Assembly: GCF_001050015.1 (NCBI RefSeq)
Contig: NZ_CVTB01000001.1
Span: forward strand, 1-10,948
Length of the DNA: 10,948 bases
Reading direction: 5' to 3'
Source: Mycolicibacterium malmesburyense
GTDB taxonomy: Bacteria; Actinomycetota; Actinomycetes; Mycobacteriales; Mycobacteriaceae
The position numbers and the translations under genes are program-made. The notes below the pieces were generated by a model that did not search any database, was not told the DNA's origin, and saw only the letters and a list, made by a program, of their open reading frames with translations. Numbering within the stretch: the stretch's first letter is position 1; every line of letters starts with the position of its first letter. Positions 1 to 6,482 of this stretch are shown here, piece after piece.

Positions 1-1429
1 CCGCAACCGCATCCGGAATCCGACCCACCCACACACCAAACAACTCCGGAATCGACTGGCCCGCACCCCGCGGCCCGCTCAACACCGCCCGATTTCCAAC
101 CTCGTCGACCCAAATACGCTCGGGCTCACCGAGCACATCCACCCCCGCCAACGGCCGCCCGGGATCGGCCGTCATGCCCGCCAGCACCCGCTCCAACCGC
201 TTTGCCAGCTCGCGGACACTGCAATTCGAAAAGAATTGTGCGTCACCGACCGTGCTCAGAAAGAGCTGATCGCGGTCGGCAAAGAACACGAGCCCGAACT
301 CGATTGGTCCGGCATGGGTCAGGGTTCCCGTTGCAGGAGCACCGCCGAGATGAGCCGTATGGGTAAATGGGATGAAATTGATTACCACGCGATTCGATGC
401 CTGACCGGAACCGCGGAGATTGTCCCTGTAGCCAATAGTGTGTACCGGGAACCGCTGGTGCTTCAACGCCTCCTGCATTCGGGTGTCAACGCTTCGACAG
501 AAGTCGGCAACCGTCGACTCCGGCGAAGTTCGCAAAACCAGGGGCACGAAGCCCGAAATCATTCCCGGCACCGTCTGCACCTCTGGACGGATCCGCCGAC
601 TGACCGGAAAATCGAACACAACCTCGGGACTTTCGGTGTCGAACCCGCGCTCCATGAGTGCGCACGCTGCGGTGATCACGGATGTCCGGCGAACGCCGAG
701 GGTTCGAGACAACCGCTGGACTCCTGCAAAAGCGCCGGGGGCCAACGGCACCGGCGCCGACGGCCCCTCCTCATTGCGGGCCGTATCCGCAAGCGCCAAC
801 CTGAAACGAGGTTCGCTTTCCGGTGGAAGATTGTTCATCCAATATTGTTGATCGTCTACGTACTCACCGGACACCTCGTATTCCAACTCGCAATCGACGA
901 GGTCAGCAAGAGAGCCAAAGAACGCAGGGGGCACCGGTTCGCCAGCAGCGACTGCGGAATAGATATCTGCTACGCGGTGACAAACGAGAGTGAGGCCGAT
1001 TCCGTCCGTGACAATATGATGGCAACACGCGAAAAGATAGAATTCATCTGTTCGAGTCTGAAACAATGCGAATTCGAAAAGAGGGCCGGTAAGGGGCATC
1101 GGCTTCCGTTGAATCGACGACGCCAGCCGGTAGGCGTCATCAGCCGGATGTTCCGAGTCGAGGAGATCAAAGCAATCGACTTTGATCTGCGGGTAGTCGA
1201 TCGGCTCCTGAAACACCTTTCCGCTGACTTCGAAAATCGCGGCTCTCAGCGGCTCGGCCTCCCGTACCGCCTGGACGATGGACCACTCGAGTAGGCCAGG
1301 ATCCACGCAGCCGTCGATCCGCATGAGCTCGCCCAGCTGCCATCTCGCGCCGAAGCTACCTGTCTTCTGCGCGAGCCAGATGTCGTACTGTGCCCGCGTC
1401 AGCGGAAAAGCCTGGTCCCCGATTTTCAT
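1..1429 (-). CDS. Nonribosomal peptide synthetase, N-terminal part (condensation domain and start of adenylation domain), runs off left edge
   Basis: Reading the minus strand from the ATG at 1429 gives 476 uninterrupted codons up to the window edge; there is no stop, so the gene continues left. A condensation (C) domain fills about residues 5-440: N-terminal core FPLTRAQYDIW (8-18) and the catalytic HHxxxDG motif, seen as HHIVTDG at residues 137-143 (bases 1001-1021), whose second His is the usual catalytic residue. Residues about 461-476 (SIPELFGVWVGRIPDAVA) match the opening of an adenylation domain, so order is C-A. Such enzymes join amino acids on carrier proteins in the cytosol. Starting with a C domain fits either an N-acylating (lipo-initiation) C domain or an elongation module fed by another protein; the residues seen do not decide this. 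An in-frame TAA lies upstream within the 5' leader, and the start agrees with where C domains begin. The A-domain substrate pocket is outside the window, so the amino acid is unknown. Divergent from the ABC exporter at 1831. Confidence 0.93.
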   Translation of the reverse strand, partial: MKIGDQAFPLTRAQYDIWLAQKTGSFGARWQLGELMRIDGCVDPGLLEWSIVQAVREAEPLRAAIFEVSGKVFQEPIDYPQIKVDCFDLLDSEHPADDAYRLASSIQRKPMPLTGPLFEFALFQTRTDEFYLFACCHHIVTDGIGLTLVCHRVADIYSAVAAGEPVPPAFFGSLADLVDCELEYEVSGEYVDDQQYWMNNLPPESEPRFRLALADTARNEEGPSAPVPLAPGAFAGVQRLSRTLGVRRTSVITAACALMERGFDTESPEVVFDFPVSRRIRPEVQTVPGMISGFVPLVLRTSPESTVADFCRSVDTRMQEALKHQRFPVHTIGYRDNLRGSGQASNRVVINFIPFTHTAHLGGAPATGTLTHAGPIEFGLVFFADRDQLFLSTVGDAQFFSNCSVRELAKRLERVLAGMTADPGRPLAGVDVLGEPERIWVDEVGNRAVLSGPRGAGQSIPELFGVWVGRIPDAVA

Positions 1430-1464
1430 CCGCCTAGCCCTAACCTGAGCGGATATCAACAGCG

Positions 1465-1488
1465 GCTTGGCTTACCCCAAAGCCAAGC
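1465..1488 (-). promoter_or_regulatory. Perfect 9-bp hairpin/inverted repeat in the NRPS leader
   Basis: GCTTGGCTT (1465-1473) and AAGCCAAGC (1480-1488) form a perfect 9-bp stem with a 6-nt loop, 36 nt upstream of the NRPS start codon. Beyond a 9-nt bulge, bases 1461-1464 (agcg) can also pair with 1498-1501 (cgct), lengthening the structure. No U-run follows, so it is not a classical terminator. It could be an RNA element of the leader transcript or a DNA operator for a dimeric repressor; sequence alone does not decide. Confidence 0.5.
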
Positions 1489-1526
1489 AACCTGAACCGC
1501 TCTGATTCTCTGAGACCCTACTGGCG

Positions 1527-1554
1527 TCTATACGAGGGGGCGGCGTTTTGGCAA
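1527..1554 (-). promoter_or_regulatory. Candidate sigma-A-type promoter for the NRPS
   Basis: On the minus strand a -35-like TTGCCA (1549-1554, one mismatch to TTGACA) is followed after 16 nt by a -10-like TATAGA (1527-1532). Transcription would begin near 1520, giving a leader of about 90 nt before the NRPS ATG that would contain the hairpin at 1465-1488. Based on consensus match only; no start-site data. Confidence 0.45.
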
Positions 1555-1614
1555 AGTTTTCTATTCAACACTTGCGATAATTCAGTAACGCTTCTGCGCG
1601 TCATCTATGCGCGT

Positions 1615-1640
1615 GGTCTTCGAAGACCGCAGGTGCGGTC
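1615..1640. repeat. Two overlapping palindromes upstream of the exporter
   Basis: GGTCTTCGAAGACC (1615-1628) is a perfect 14-bp palindrome. Its right arm overlaps a second dyad, GACCGC-aggt-GCGGTC (1625-1640). The shared GACC can pair left or right, so the two structures are mutually exclusive as RNA. On DNA the 14-bp palindrome is operator-like. Function unknown. Confidence 0.55.
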
Positions 1641-1830
1641 AACAACGAGATATCGGGCTGATACGAGCGTTGATGGGCCCAGATACAGGCTCCAATCGGT
1701 CAGCCACGATTCGGCACGCCATTAGTTATGCCAGCGAACAAAAAAGCTTGCATCGTCAACATGGATCAGCAATGCCATGAGGATTCAAGAGAGCGCCCGA
1801 TCGGCACTTGCGTGACCTACTCTTCTCTCT

Positions 1831-2745
1831 GTGGGCTCGCCGGCGTCAACTGCTTTCCCCGCAATTCGGATCGATGGTCTGACAAAACAGTTCGGCCGGG
1901 TCACGGCCGTCGAAAGCCTGACCATGACGGTTGGCGCGGGCGAAGTTTTCGGATTCTTGGGCCCGAATGGCGCCGGTAAGTCGACAACGATCCGCCTCCT
2001 GCTCGGATTGATACGTCCCACTTCAGGCAGCGCCGAGATCTTTGGATGCGCTGCCGGTGACGTTCGTCGGTCACATCGTCACCTCGCATATGTGCCCGCG
2101 GATGTCTCCCTCTGGCCGGGACTGACCGGTGCCGAGATTCTCGAGTTACTTGCCCGCCTCGGCCCAGGCGTCGATTCGGTATATCGCGAACGATTGGTCG
2201 ACCGATTCGATCTCGATCTCGATCTCGATCTCGACAAGCCGGCGCGGACCTATTCGACAGGCAACAGGCAGAAAATTGCCCTCGTGGCCGCATTCGCCAC
2301 GCGGGCTCCACTTCTTGTGCTCGACGAGCCGACAAGTGGAATGGATCCGTTGATGGAAAGAGCATTTCGCAGCTGTGTCGTGGAAGCACGTGAGCGGGGA
2401 CAAACAGTGTTTCTCAGCTCTCATCAGTTGGACGAGGTGGAAGCCGTCTGCGACCGGGTAGCGATCCTTCGCGCCGGAAGACTTGTCGAAGTTGACAGCA
2501 TCGCTGGGCTCCGCCGGTTACGCCGGACCGTCGTAGAGGTGTCCTACCGGGGCGATCCGCCCAGCATCGGACATATCGCTGGTGTTTCGAACTTCGAGGA
2601 ATTGGGCCGCGGTCGTTCGCGATTCAGTGTCACCGGACCTCCGGTGGCTGCACTCCGCGCGCTCGCCACGGCGGACGTTACCGCACTCGTCATGCACGAA
2701 CCGACGCTCGAAGAGATCTTTCTCGACTACTACGGCAAGCCATAG
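1831..2745 (+). CDS. ABC exporter ATP-binding protein (Rv1218c-like)
   Basis: 304 aa; hydrolyses ATP to drive the permease encoded next. Visible motifs: Walker A GPNGAGKST (44-52), signature-region YSTGNRQK (141-148) in place of LSGGQ, Walker B LLVLDEP (161-167), D-loop SGMD (169-172) and switch His198. The Q-loop position reads YVPAD with no Gln, which I believe is common in this drug/antibiotic-exporter subgroup. GTG at 1831 is the first possible start after the in-frame TGA at 1813-1815; no good Shine-Dalgarno sequence precedes it. The C-terminal part (about 225-304) is the accessory domain ending in PTLEEIFLDYYG, typical of DrrA-like ATPases. Length and layout resemble M. tuberculosis Rv1218c. 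Residues 127-135 are an Asp-Leu repeat (see repeat at 2209). The stop lies 2 nt before the permease ATG, so the two are co-translated. Substrate unknown; the divergent NRPS product is an attractive guess. Confidence 0.93.
   Translation: MGSPASTAFPAIRIDGLTKQFGRVTAVESLTMTVGAGEVFGFLGPNGAGKSTTIRLLLGLIRPTSGSAEIFGCAAGDVRRSHRHLAYVPADVSLWPGLTGAEILELLARLGPGVDSVYRERLVDRFDLDLDLDLDKPARTYSTGNRQKIALVAAFATRAPLLVLDEPTSGMDPLMERAFRSCVVEARERGQTVFLSSHQLDEVEAVCDRVAILRAGRLVEVDSIAGLRRLRRTVVEVSYRGDPPSIGHIAGVSNFEELGRGRSRFSVTGPPVAALRALATADVTALVMHEPTLEEIFLDYYGKP
2209..2232 (+). repeat. (GATCTC)4 hexanucleotide tandem repeat inside the ATPase gene
   Basis: Four exact GATCTC units followed by GAC encode Asp-Leu x4 then Asp at residues 127-135, between the helical subdomain and the signature motif. 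Being a multiple of three, copy-number change would lengthen or shorten the protein without breaking the frame. Confidence 0.9.
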
Positions 2746-2747
2746 CG

Positions 2748-4379
2748 ATGACGACCGCTACGTTGCCTGACTCGCCGGCGACCGCCCTTCCACCGCCCAG
2801 GCCTGGGCGGGCCGTGAGCTGGCTTGCAATGCGCCAAATTCGCAGTGGCGCTGTGGTTGTCGCGTTGATCTGCGGGGGCATGTCGGCGATGGTGGCGAGT
2901 CAGTACCAGACGATCAGCAGCCTGCTGGATGCTACGGCTTTGCGGGCAATGGCTGGTAATCCCGCCGAGAAGATCTTGCTTGGCCCGCCGATCGCTATCG
3001 ACAATCCCGGCGGCTTCACCGTGTGGCGCACCGGCACGCTCATTTCGGTGCTCGTGAGCCTCTCGATGATTCTCGCAACTACACGCATCACCCGCGGTGA
3101 GGAGGATCTCGGCAGATGGAACCTGCTTCTCGCGGGACGCCTGCGCCTCCGGGAAATACTCATCCGCTCTCTAAACGTTCTGGCTGCCTCCGCGCTGCTC
3201 ATCGGCGTGGCTGTGGCCGCGGGCCTTCTCGCGACGCGTACTGCACCAACCGGCGCGGTAATCCATGCAGGCGGAATCTCCCTAATAGCAATCTTTTTCG
3301 CTGCAACCGCCCTCGTTGCTGCGCAGGTGATGCCCGGGAGGACCGGTGCGACAGGAGTCTCTGTCGCGGTTCTGGGCGGTTGTTTGGCGCTACGGATGCT
3401 CGCCGATGGTTCACCTCAACTGGCATGGCTCGCGTGGGCGACCCCGTTCGGGCTGACAACCCGTGCGGCTCCGTATGCACACAATCGCGTTTTACCGTTG
3501 GTGGTGCTGCTTACGTACGCGATCGCACTTGTCGGAGCGGCCCTTCTCGCGTCCCGGCACCGCGACCTAGGCGATGGGTTGGTGGCGGTGTCGGCGAGCC
3601 GGCGTCCACGAAAGCGACTGCTACACAACGTCAGCGGATTCGCGCTTCGGCGGACGGCGCGAGTGATCGTCGGGTGGGCGGTCGCGGTTGCGGCATTTTA
3701 CGTTTTGATCGGCGCACTGCTCACCGAGGTTCTCGAGTTCCTCCAGACGAATCCGCGCATCGCTGAGAGGGCCAAGGAAGCGGGTATCAGCGGCTTCGAT
3801 TCTGTGAACACCTTCGCTGCGCCTCTGTTCAGCTTGCTTCCGGTCGCAACCGGGCTCTTCGCCGCGATGCGCCTTGCCACTATGGTCTCCGACGAGAAGG
3901 CGGGTCGCTGGAATTTGGTGTTCGCCCTGCCGGTTTCACGCGTACACCTGATGTCCGCAGAGGTTGCGGTCATCGTTTCGGCGATGCTCGCCCTCCATTG
4001 CTCGGCCGCAATCGCCATGTGGAGCGGCGCGAAGATCACGGGTGCCTCCCTGCAGTTCGCTGATGCGCTGGCGGGCAGCCTGAATCCTCTACCCGTCGCC
4101 ATGCTCGCCGCAGGTGCGGCCGCAGTAGGCGTTGGGTGGCTCCCCTCGGCTGCCGGCGCCATCGGCGCGTTGCCTCTCGTCGGAGGTTTTGTTGTCAACG
4201 CAATTACGCAGACGGCGAACGCACCGGCTTGGGTGGCCAATCTGTCACCGTGGGCGCACCTCGCCGCAGTTCCCGAAGTGCCGCCGGACTGGGTGGCCAC
4301 GGTCGTGATGCTGCTGACCAGCGCCCTCCTGACCGCCACCGGAGTGTGTGGTTTCGTCCGACGCGACGTAGCTATATGA
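2748..4379 (+). CDS. ABC exporter permease, COG3559 'polyketide antibiotic exporter' type (Rv1217c-like)
   Basis: 543 aa, strongly hydrophobic with about 12 possible membrane segments (for example 34-50, 97-112, 145-163, 173-193, 249-268, 306-325, 355-375, 403-423, 448-482 and 515-536). It forms the membrane channel of the exporter with the preceding ATPase, 2 nt upstream. The protein is an internal duplication: GRWNLLLAGRLRLREIL (122-138) recurs as GRWNLVFALPVSRVHLM (386-402), and both halves have a PFG/SPW-like motif (232-234, 500-502) and end in basic residues (RHRDLGDG at 270-277; RRDVAI at 538-543). About 543 aa with two homologous halves is the usual form of the Rv1217c/TnrB3 family, whose M. 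tuberculosis pair is implicated in multidrug efflux. No TetR regulator gene adjoins here, unlike Rv1219c next to the M. tuberculosis pair. Substrate unknown. Confidence 0.9.
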   Translation: MTTATLPDSPATALPPPRPGRAVSWLAMRQIRSGAVVVALICGGMSAMVASQYQTISSLLDATALRAMAGNPAEKILLGPPIAIDNPGGFTVWRTGTLISVLVSLSMILATTRITRGEEDLGRWNLLLAGRLRLREILIRSLNVLAASALLIGVAVAAGLLATRTAPTGAVIHAGGISLIAIFFAATALVAAQVMPGRTGATGVSVAVLGGCLALRMLADGSPQLAWLAWATPFGLTTRAAPYAHNRVLPLVVLLTYAIALVGAALLASRHRDLGDGLVAVSASRRPRKRLLHNVSGFALRRTARVIVGWAVAVAAFYVLIGALLTEVLEFLQTNPRIAERAKEAGISGFDSVNTFAAPLFSLLPVATGLFAAMRLATMVSDEKAGRWNLVFALPVSRVHLMSAEVAVIVSAMLALHCSAAIAMWSGAKITGASLQFADALAGSLNPLPVAMLAAGAAAVGVGWLPSAAGAIGALPLVGGFVVNAITQTANAPAWVANLSPWAHLAAVPEVPPDWVATVVMLLTSALLTATGVCGFVRRDVAI

Positions 4380-4423
4380 ACTAAGGGAATCGACAACCGG
4401 CGGCCGCTCGACGACCACGCCAA

Positions 4424-4436
4424 CTTTGCTGCAAAG
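4424..4436. repeat. Short inverted repeat after the permease gene
   Basis: CTTTGC-T-GCAAAG, 6-bp arms around one base, lies 45 nt after the permease stop. The one-base centre makes an RNA hairpin poor, and no U-run follows, so it is more like a protein-binding palindrome than a terminator. The rest of 4380-4607 holds no gene I can support. Confidence 0.35.
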
Positions 4437-4506
4437 CTGCTGCCAATCCCTCGACCGAGCGAGCCGAGAACGCTACCATCTGAGTTGATCCCGCGTATCA
4501 CATTGT

Positions 4507-4531
4507 GCGGGAAACCAGGCTGGTGACCCGC
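4507..4531 (+). promoter_or_regulatory. Possible structured leader upstream of the 55-aa ORF
   Basis: GCGGG (4507-4511) pairs with CCCGC (4527-4531); inside, CCA (4515-4517) can pair with TGG (4521-4523). The hairpin lies 76 nt before the start of the small ORF. It does not match any riboswitch class I recognise. Weak evidence on its own. Confidence 0.25.
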
Positions 4532-4607
4532 CGGCTCACTGAAGCATCGGATCAGCAAAGGGTCGAAATGGCGGCTTGCGGTTCGATCGCAACGGGGAGG
4601 AAATCCC

Positions 4608-4775
4608 ATGGGGCTAATACCGAACTTCTACGAACTCAAAGAGACCGCCGAGGAGTCCCTCGAGCTGCTCAGGCGGGGAGTGGCCGCTCTGGAAAAGCTT
4701 GCGGCGGAACAGGAGCGCGCGAACGACCTGTACGCCGAAGCAAATGAGGCTACGGCTACACCCCTGACCGGCTGA
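4608..4775 (+). CDS. Small 55-aa acidic, helical protein of unknown function
   Basis: An ATG at 4608 preceded by GGGGAGG (4594-4600, 7-nt spacing), one of the best ribosome binding sites in the window, opens a 55-aa frame ending with TGA at 4773-4775. The protein begins MGLIPNFYELKETAEESL and is rich in Glu, Ala and Leu. Residues L18, L21, V25, L28, A32 and Q35 fall in a 3-4 heptad spacing, suggesting an amphipathic helix or short coiled coil over about 9-45, with a loose tail ATATPLTG. There are no cysteines, no signal peptide and no membrane segment. It sits in the same direction between the exporter and the P450. I do not recognise the family. Start site and composition make it a likely real gene; function is open, possibly a partner or regulator of a neighbouring protein. 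Confidence 0.7.
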   Translation: MGLIPNFYELKETAEESLELLRRGVAALEKLAAEQERANDLYAEANEATATPLTG

Positions 4776-4806
4776 CCGAACTACAGACCACAGCCGTGCC
4801 ACGTGA

Positions 4807-5029
4807 GTGTCGTCCGCTCGCGTCTGCTGCGCGTCGGCAAAGACACGACCTTCCGCTGCCACAGTGCTGCAAGTGCCTGAATTCCTCGAGCTCGATGAGG
4901 AGCATCGGATTCAACCGGCGTTCGACATCCGGGTTGCGTCAAGCGGAAGAGGCGATCATCAAGACGACGCGACTTGCTGAATTCGCGCACGTTGTCATTC
5001 CGCCCGGAGGTGAGGCGCCCCCTACGTGA
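4807..5029 (+). pseudogene. Possible frameshifted ferredoxin remnant upstream of the P450
   Basis: In one frame (GTG 4807 to TGA 4978-4980) the translation contains VPEFLELDEEHRI, resembling the APEVFELDDEGRV segment of the small 3Fe-4S ferredoxins that often accompany mycobacterial P450s. In the next frame the same region continues as LRQAEEAIIKTTRLA before a TGA at 5027-5029, resembling the ferredoxin C-terminal helix before its last Cys-Pro. Joining the frames near 4925-4935 gives a PE-to-helix-end distance of about 30-32 residues, as in real ferredoxins. Against it: no CxxxxxC cluster is visible before the PE, the final Cys-Pro reads Thr-Arg, and no ribosome binding site precedes 4807. 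If correct this is a decayed gene; otherwise the 343-nt gap 4776-5118 holds no gene. Confidence 0.3.
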
Positions 5030-5075
5030 GGCGTGGGCCCTGTGGGTGTCCCACGTCGCCCCTAAGAGACATCCA

Positions 5076-5095
5076 GCGAGCAATAGGATGCTCGC
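5076..5095. promoter_or_regulatory. 7-bp dyad over a -10-like element before the P450
   Basis: GCGAGCA (5076-5082) and TGCTCGC (5089-5095) are perfect inverted arms separated by 6 nt. The centre contains TAGGAT (5084-5089), a TANNNT -10-like element, with no clear -35. The dyad ends 8 nt before the P450 ribosome binding site. A second small hairpin, GTGGG-tgt-CCCAC, lies at 5042-5054. A repressor site covering a promoter, or a leader hairpin near the ribosome site, are both possible. Confidence 0.4.
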
Positions 5096-5118
5096 AGCTC
5101 CACGAGGGAGGCACAGCA

Positions 5119-6369
5119 ATGGGCCGGCTCGATGATCAAGACTTCTTCACCGACAAATCACTCGTCGATGACCCTTACCGATTTTACGACGCGATCCGTG
5201 AACGCCCGGTATGGCGTGAGCCCAGGCATGGAGTAGTGATGGTCTCGGGTTACGACGAGGCTGTCGCCGTGCAACACAACGCCGATGACAATCTGTCGGT
5301 CTGCAATATTGTCAGCGGGCCGTGGTCGGGAATCCCTGTCGGAACCAACCTCGACGATATCTCAGAAGTGATTGAGCAACACCGGCACCGAGTTACGTTC
5401 GGCAACTACTTCATCTCGTTTGATCCTCCCAAGCACACCGCACACCGATCGTTGTTGAGCCGGTTGTTCACCCCAAAGAAGCTGAAGGCCAGTGAAGAGT
5501 CCCTGTGGCACCTGGCCGACAAACAGATCGCCCGTTTCGTTGAGCGGGGCAAGTGCGAAATCGTGATCGATTACAACTTCCCATTCACACTGGACGCGAT
5601 CATCGACTTGCTGGACGTACCCGAAACTGACCGTGACCGATTCCGACGTGCTGCCACGGCAAGCAGACTCGAGGGTGAGCGCAGCGGCTTTGTCGGAGTG
5701 AAGGACGAGTGGTTTGTCGAGTACATCGAGGAGCGTAGGCGCGAGCCTCGCGAGGACGTCCTGACCCAGCTTGCGTTGGCGAAATTCCCCGACGGGACAA
5801 CACCCGACGCGATCGATGTTGCTCGGGTGGCGACGTTCATGTTCGCCGCCGGACACGGCACAACGATCGATTTACTCAGTCTCGCAATGCTGATGGTTGC
5901 GGAGCACCCGGATCTCCAGGACCGGCTCCGCTACGACCGGTCAAATATTCCCGCCTTCATCGAAGAGATGCTTCGTTTCGAAAGTCCGATCAAGTCGAAC
6001 TTCCGATTGGCGAGGCGGGCCACCACGATCGGCGGTGTCGAGATCTGTGCCGGCACGAGCCTTTTGGTGATGAACGGTGCGGCGAACCGCGACCCGCTAC
6101 GATTCGACGATCCTAGTGAATTTCGCCTGTACCGTCCGAACATCCTGCAGCACGTCGCTTTCGGTCGCGGCGCTCATACTTGCCCTGGCGCCCCTATCGC
6201 ACGGGCCGAAGCACGAGTGAGCTTGAATCGCATCTTCGACCGGATGGGCGACATTCGACTTTCAGATACGGAGCACGGTCCGGCGGGCGAGCGACGACTC
6301 GATTGGGATTGCAATATCCTGTTCAGGCGCCCCAAGGAAGTGCATCTCGAGTTCACTCCGCTGTCGTGA
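5119..6369 (+). CDS. Cytochrome P450 monooxygenase
   Basis: 416 aa, normal full length for a soluble bacterial P450. It would insert one oxygen atom from O2 into an organic substrate in the cytosol, using electrons from a ferredoxin and reductase. Motifs in order: C-helix HTAHR (106-110, HxxxR), I-helix AAGHGTT (243-249, the oxygen-activating AGxxTT region), ExxR as EEMLR (E283, R286), and the haem-binding loop FGRGAHTCPG (348-357) with ligand Cys355. All key residues are present. ATG 5119 is chosen because GAGGGAGG (5104-5111) lies 7 nt upstream and the protein begins in the usual place; the frame is open further upstream but without a ribosome site. I cannot assign a CYP family. It may tailor the product of the nearby NRPS, but an unrelated lipid or sterol substrate is equally possible. 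No intact ferredoxin gene is in the window. Confidence 0.95.
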   Translation: MGRLDDQDFFTDKSLVDDPYRFYDAIRERPVWREPRHGVVMVSGYDEAVAVQHNADDNLSVCNIVSGPWSGIPVGTNLDDISEVIEQHRHRVTFGNYFISFDPPKHTAHRSLLSRLFTPKKLKASEESLWHLADKQIARFVERGKCEIVIDYNFPFTLDAIIDLLDVPETDRDRFRRAATASRLEGERSGFVGVKDEWFVEYIEERRREPREDVLTQLALAKFPDGTTPDAIDVARVATFMFAAGHGTTIDLLSLAMLMVAEHPDLQDRLRYDRSNIPAFIEEMLRFESPIKSNFRLARRATTIGGVEICAGTSLLVMNGAANRDPLRFDDPSEFRLYRPNILQHVAFGRGAHTCPGAPIARAEARVSLNRIFDRMGDIRLSDTEHGPAGERRLDWDCNILFRRPKEVHLEFTPLS

Positions 6370-6396
6370 CCATTCCTCCCGATGACCCGTCGGCCG

Positions 6397-6414
6397 GACC
6401 CGCGATACCGGGTC
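6397..6414. terminator. Candidate bidirectional hairpin terminator
   Basis: GACCCG-cgatac-CGGGTC forms a 6-bp stem in the 113-nt gap between the convergent P450 and the minus-strand secreted-protein unit, 27 nt past the P450 stop. No U-tract follows on either strand; mycobacterial terminators often lack one, so support is moderate to weak. Confidence 0.35.
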
Positions 6415-6482
6415 GACGTCGTGACTGGTCCTCATTCTTGCGTTCAGTATCCCCAGTCGCGTTACCACTCGTTGCCAGTGAG

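Larger units (their letters stand above)
1430..1830. other. Divergent intergenic region between NRPS and ABC exporter
   Basis: About 400 nt without a convincing gene, visibly richer in A+T than the flanking genes. It holds the NRPS promoter candidate and leader hairpin on the left half. On the plus strand an extended -10-like element, TG-C-GATAAT (1573-1581), lacks a clear -35 but could start the exporter transcript, leaving a leader of about 240 nt that includes the palindromes at 1615-1640. A short reading frame beginning with ATG at 1728 overlaps the ATPase gene in another frame and lacks a good ribosome binding site, so it is not called. Confidence 0.5.

Noticed and set aside
236..1294. 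352-codon plus-strand open frame
   Set aside because: Antisense to the NRPS condensation domain, which has clear motifs; the translation is Arg-rich and unlike any protein family.
1728..1979. 83-codon frame starting in the divergent gap
   Set aside because: Overlaps the ATPase in a different frame, no ribosome binding site, and out-of-frame with Walker A coding.
4380..4607. Possible riboswitch ahead of the 55-aa ORF
   Set aside because: A hairpin is present, but no conserved core of a known riboswitch class could be matched by eye.
3698..4609. 303-codon minus-strand open frame
   Set aside because: Antisense shadow of the permease; low-complexity composition and no ribosome binding site.
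4781..5119. 112-codon minus-strand frame with a lipoprotein-like start (LLLAGCLLGA)
   Set aside because: The lipobox resemblance is confined to the first residues; the rest is Arg-rich, no ribosome site, and it is antisense to the P450 leader.
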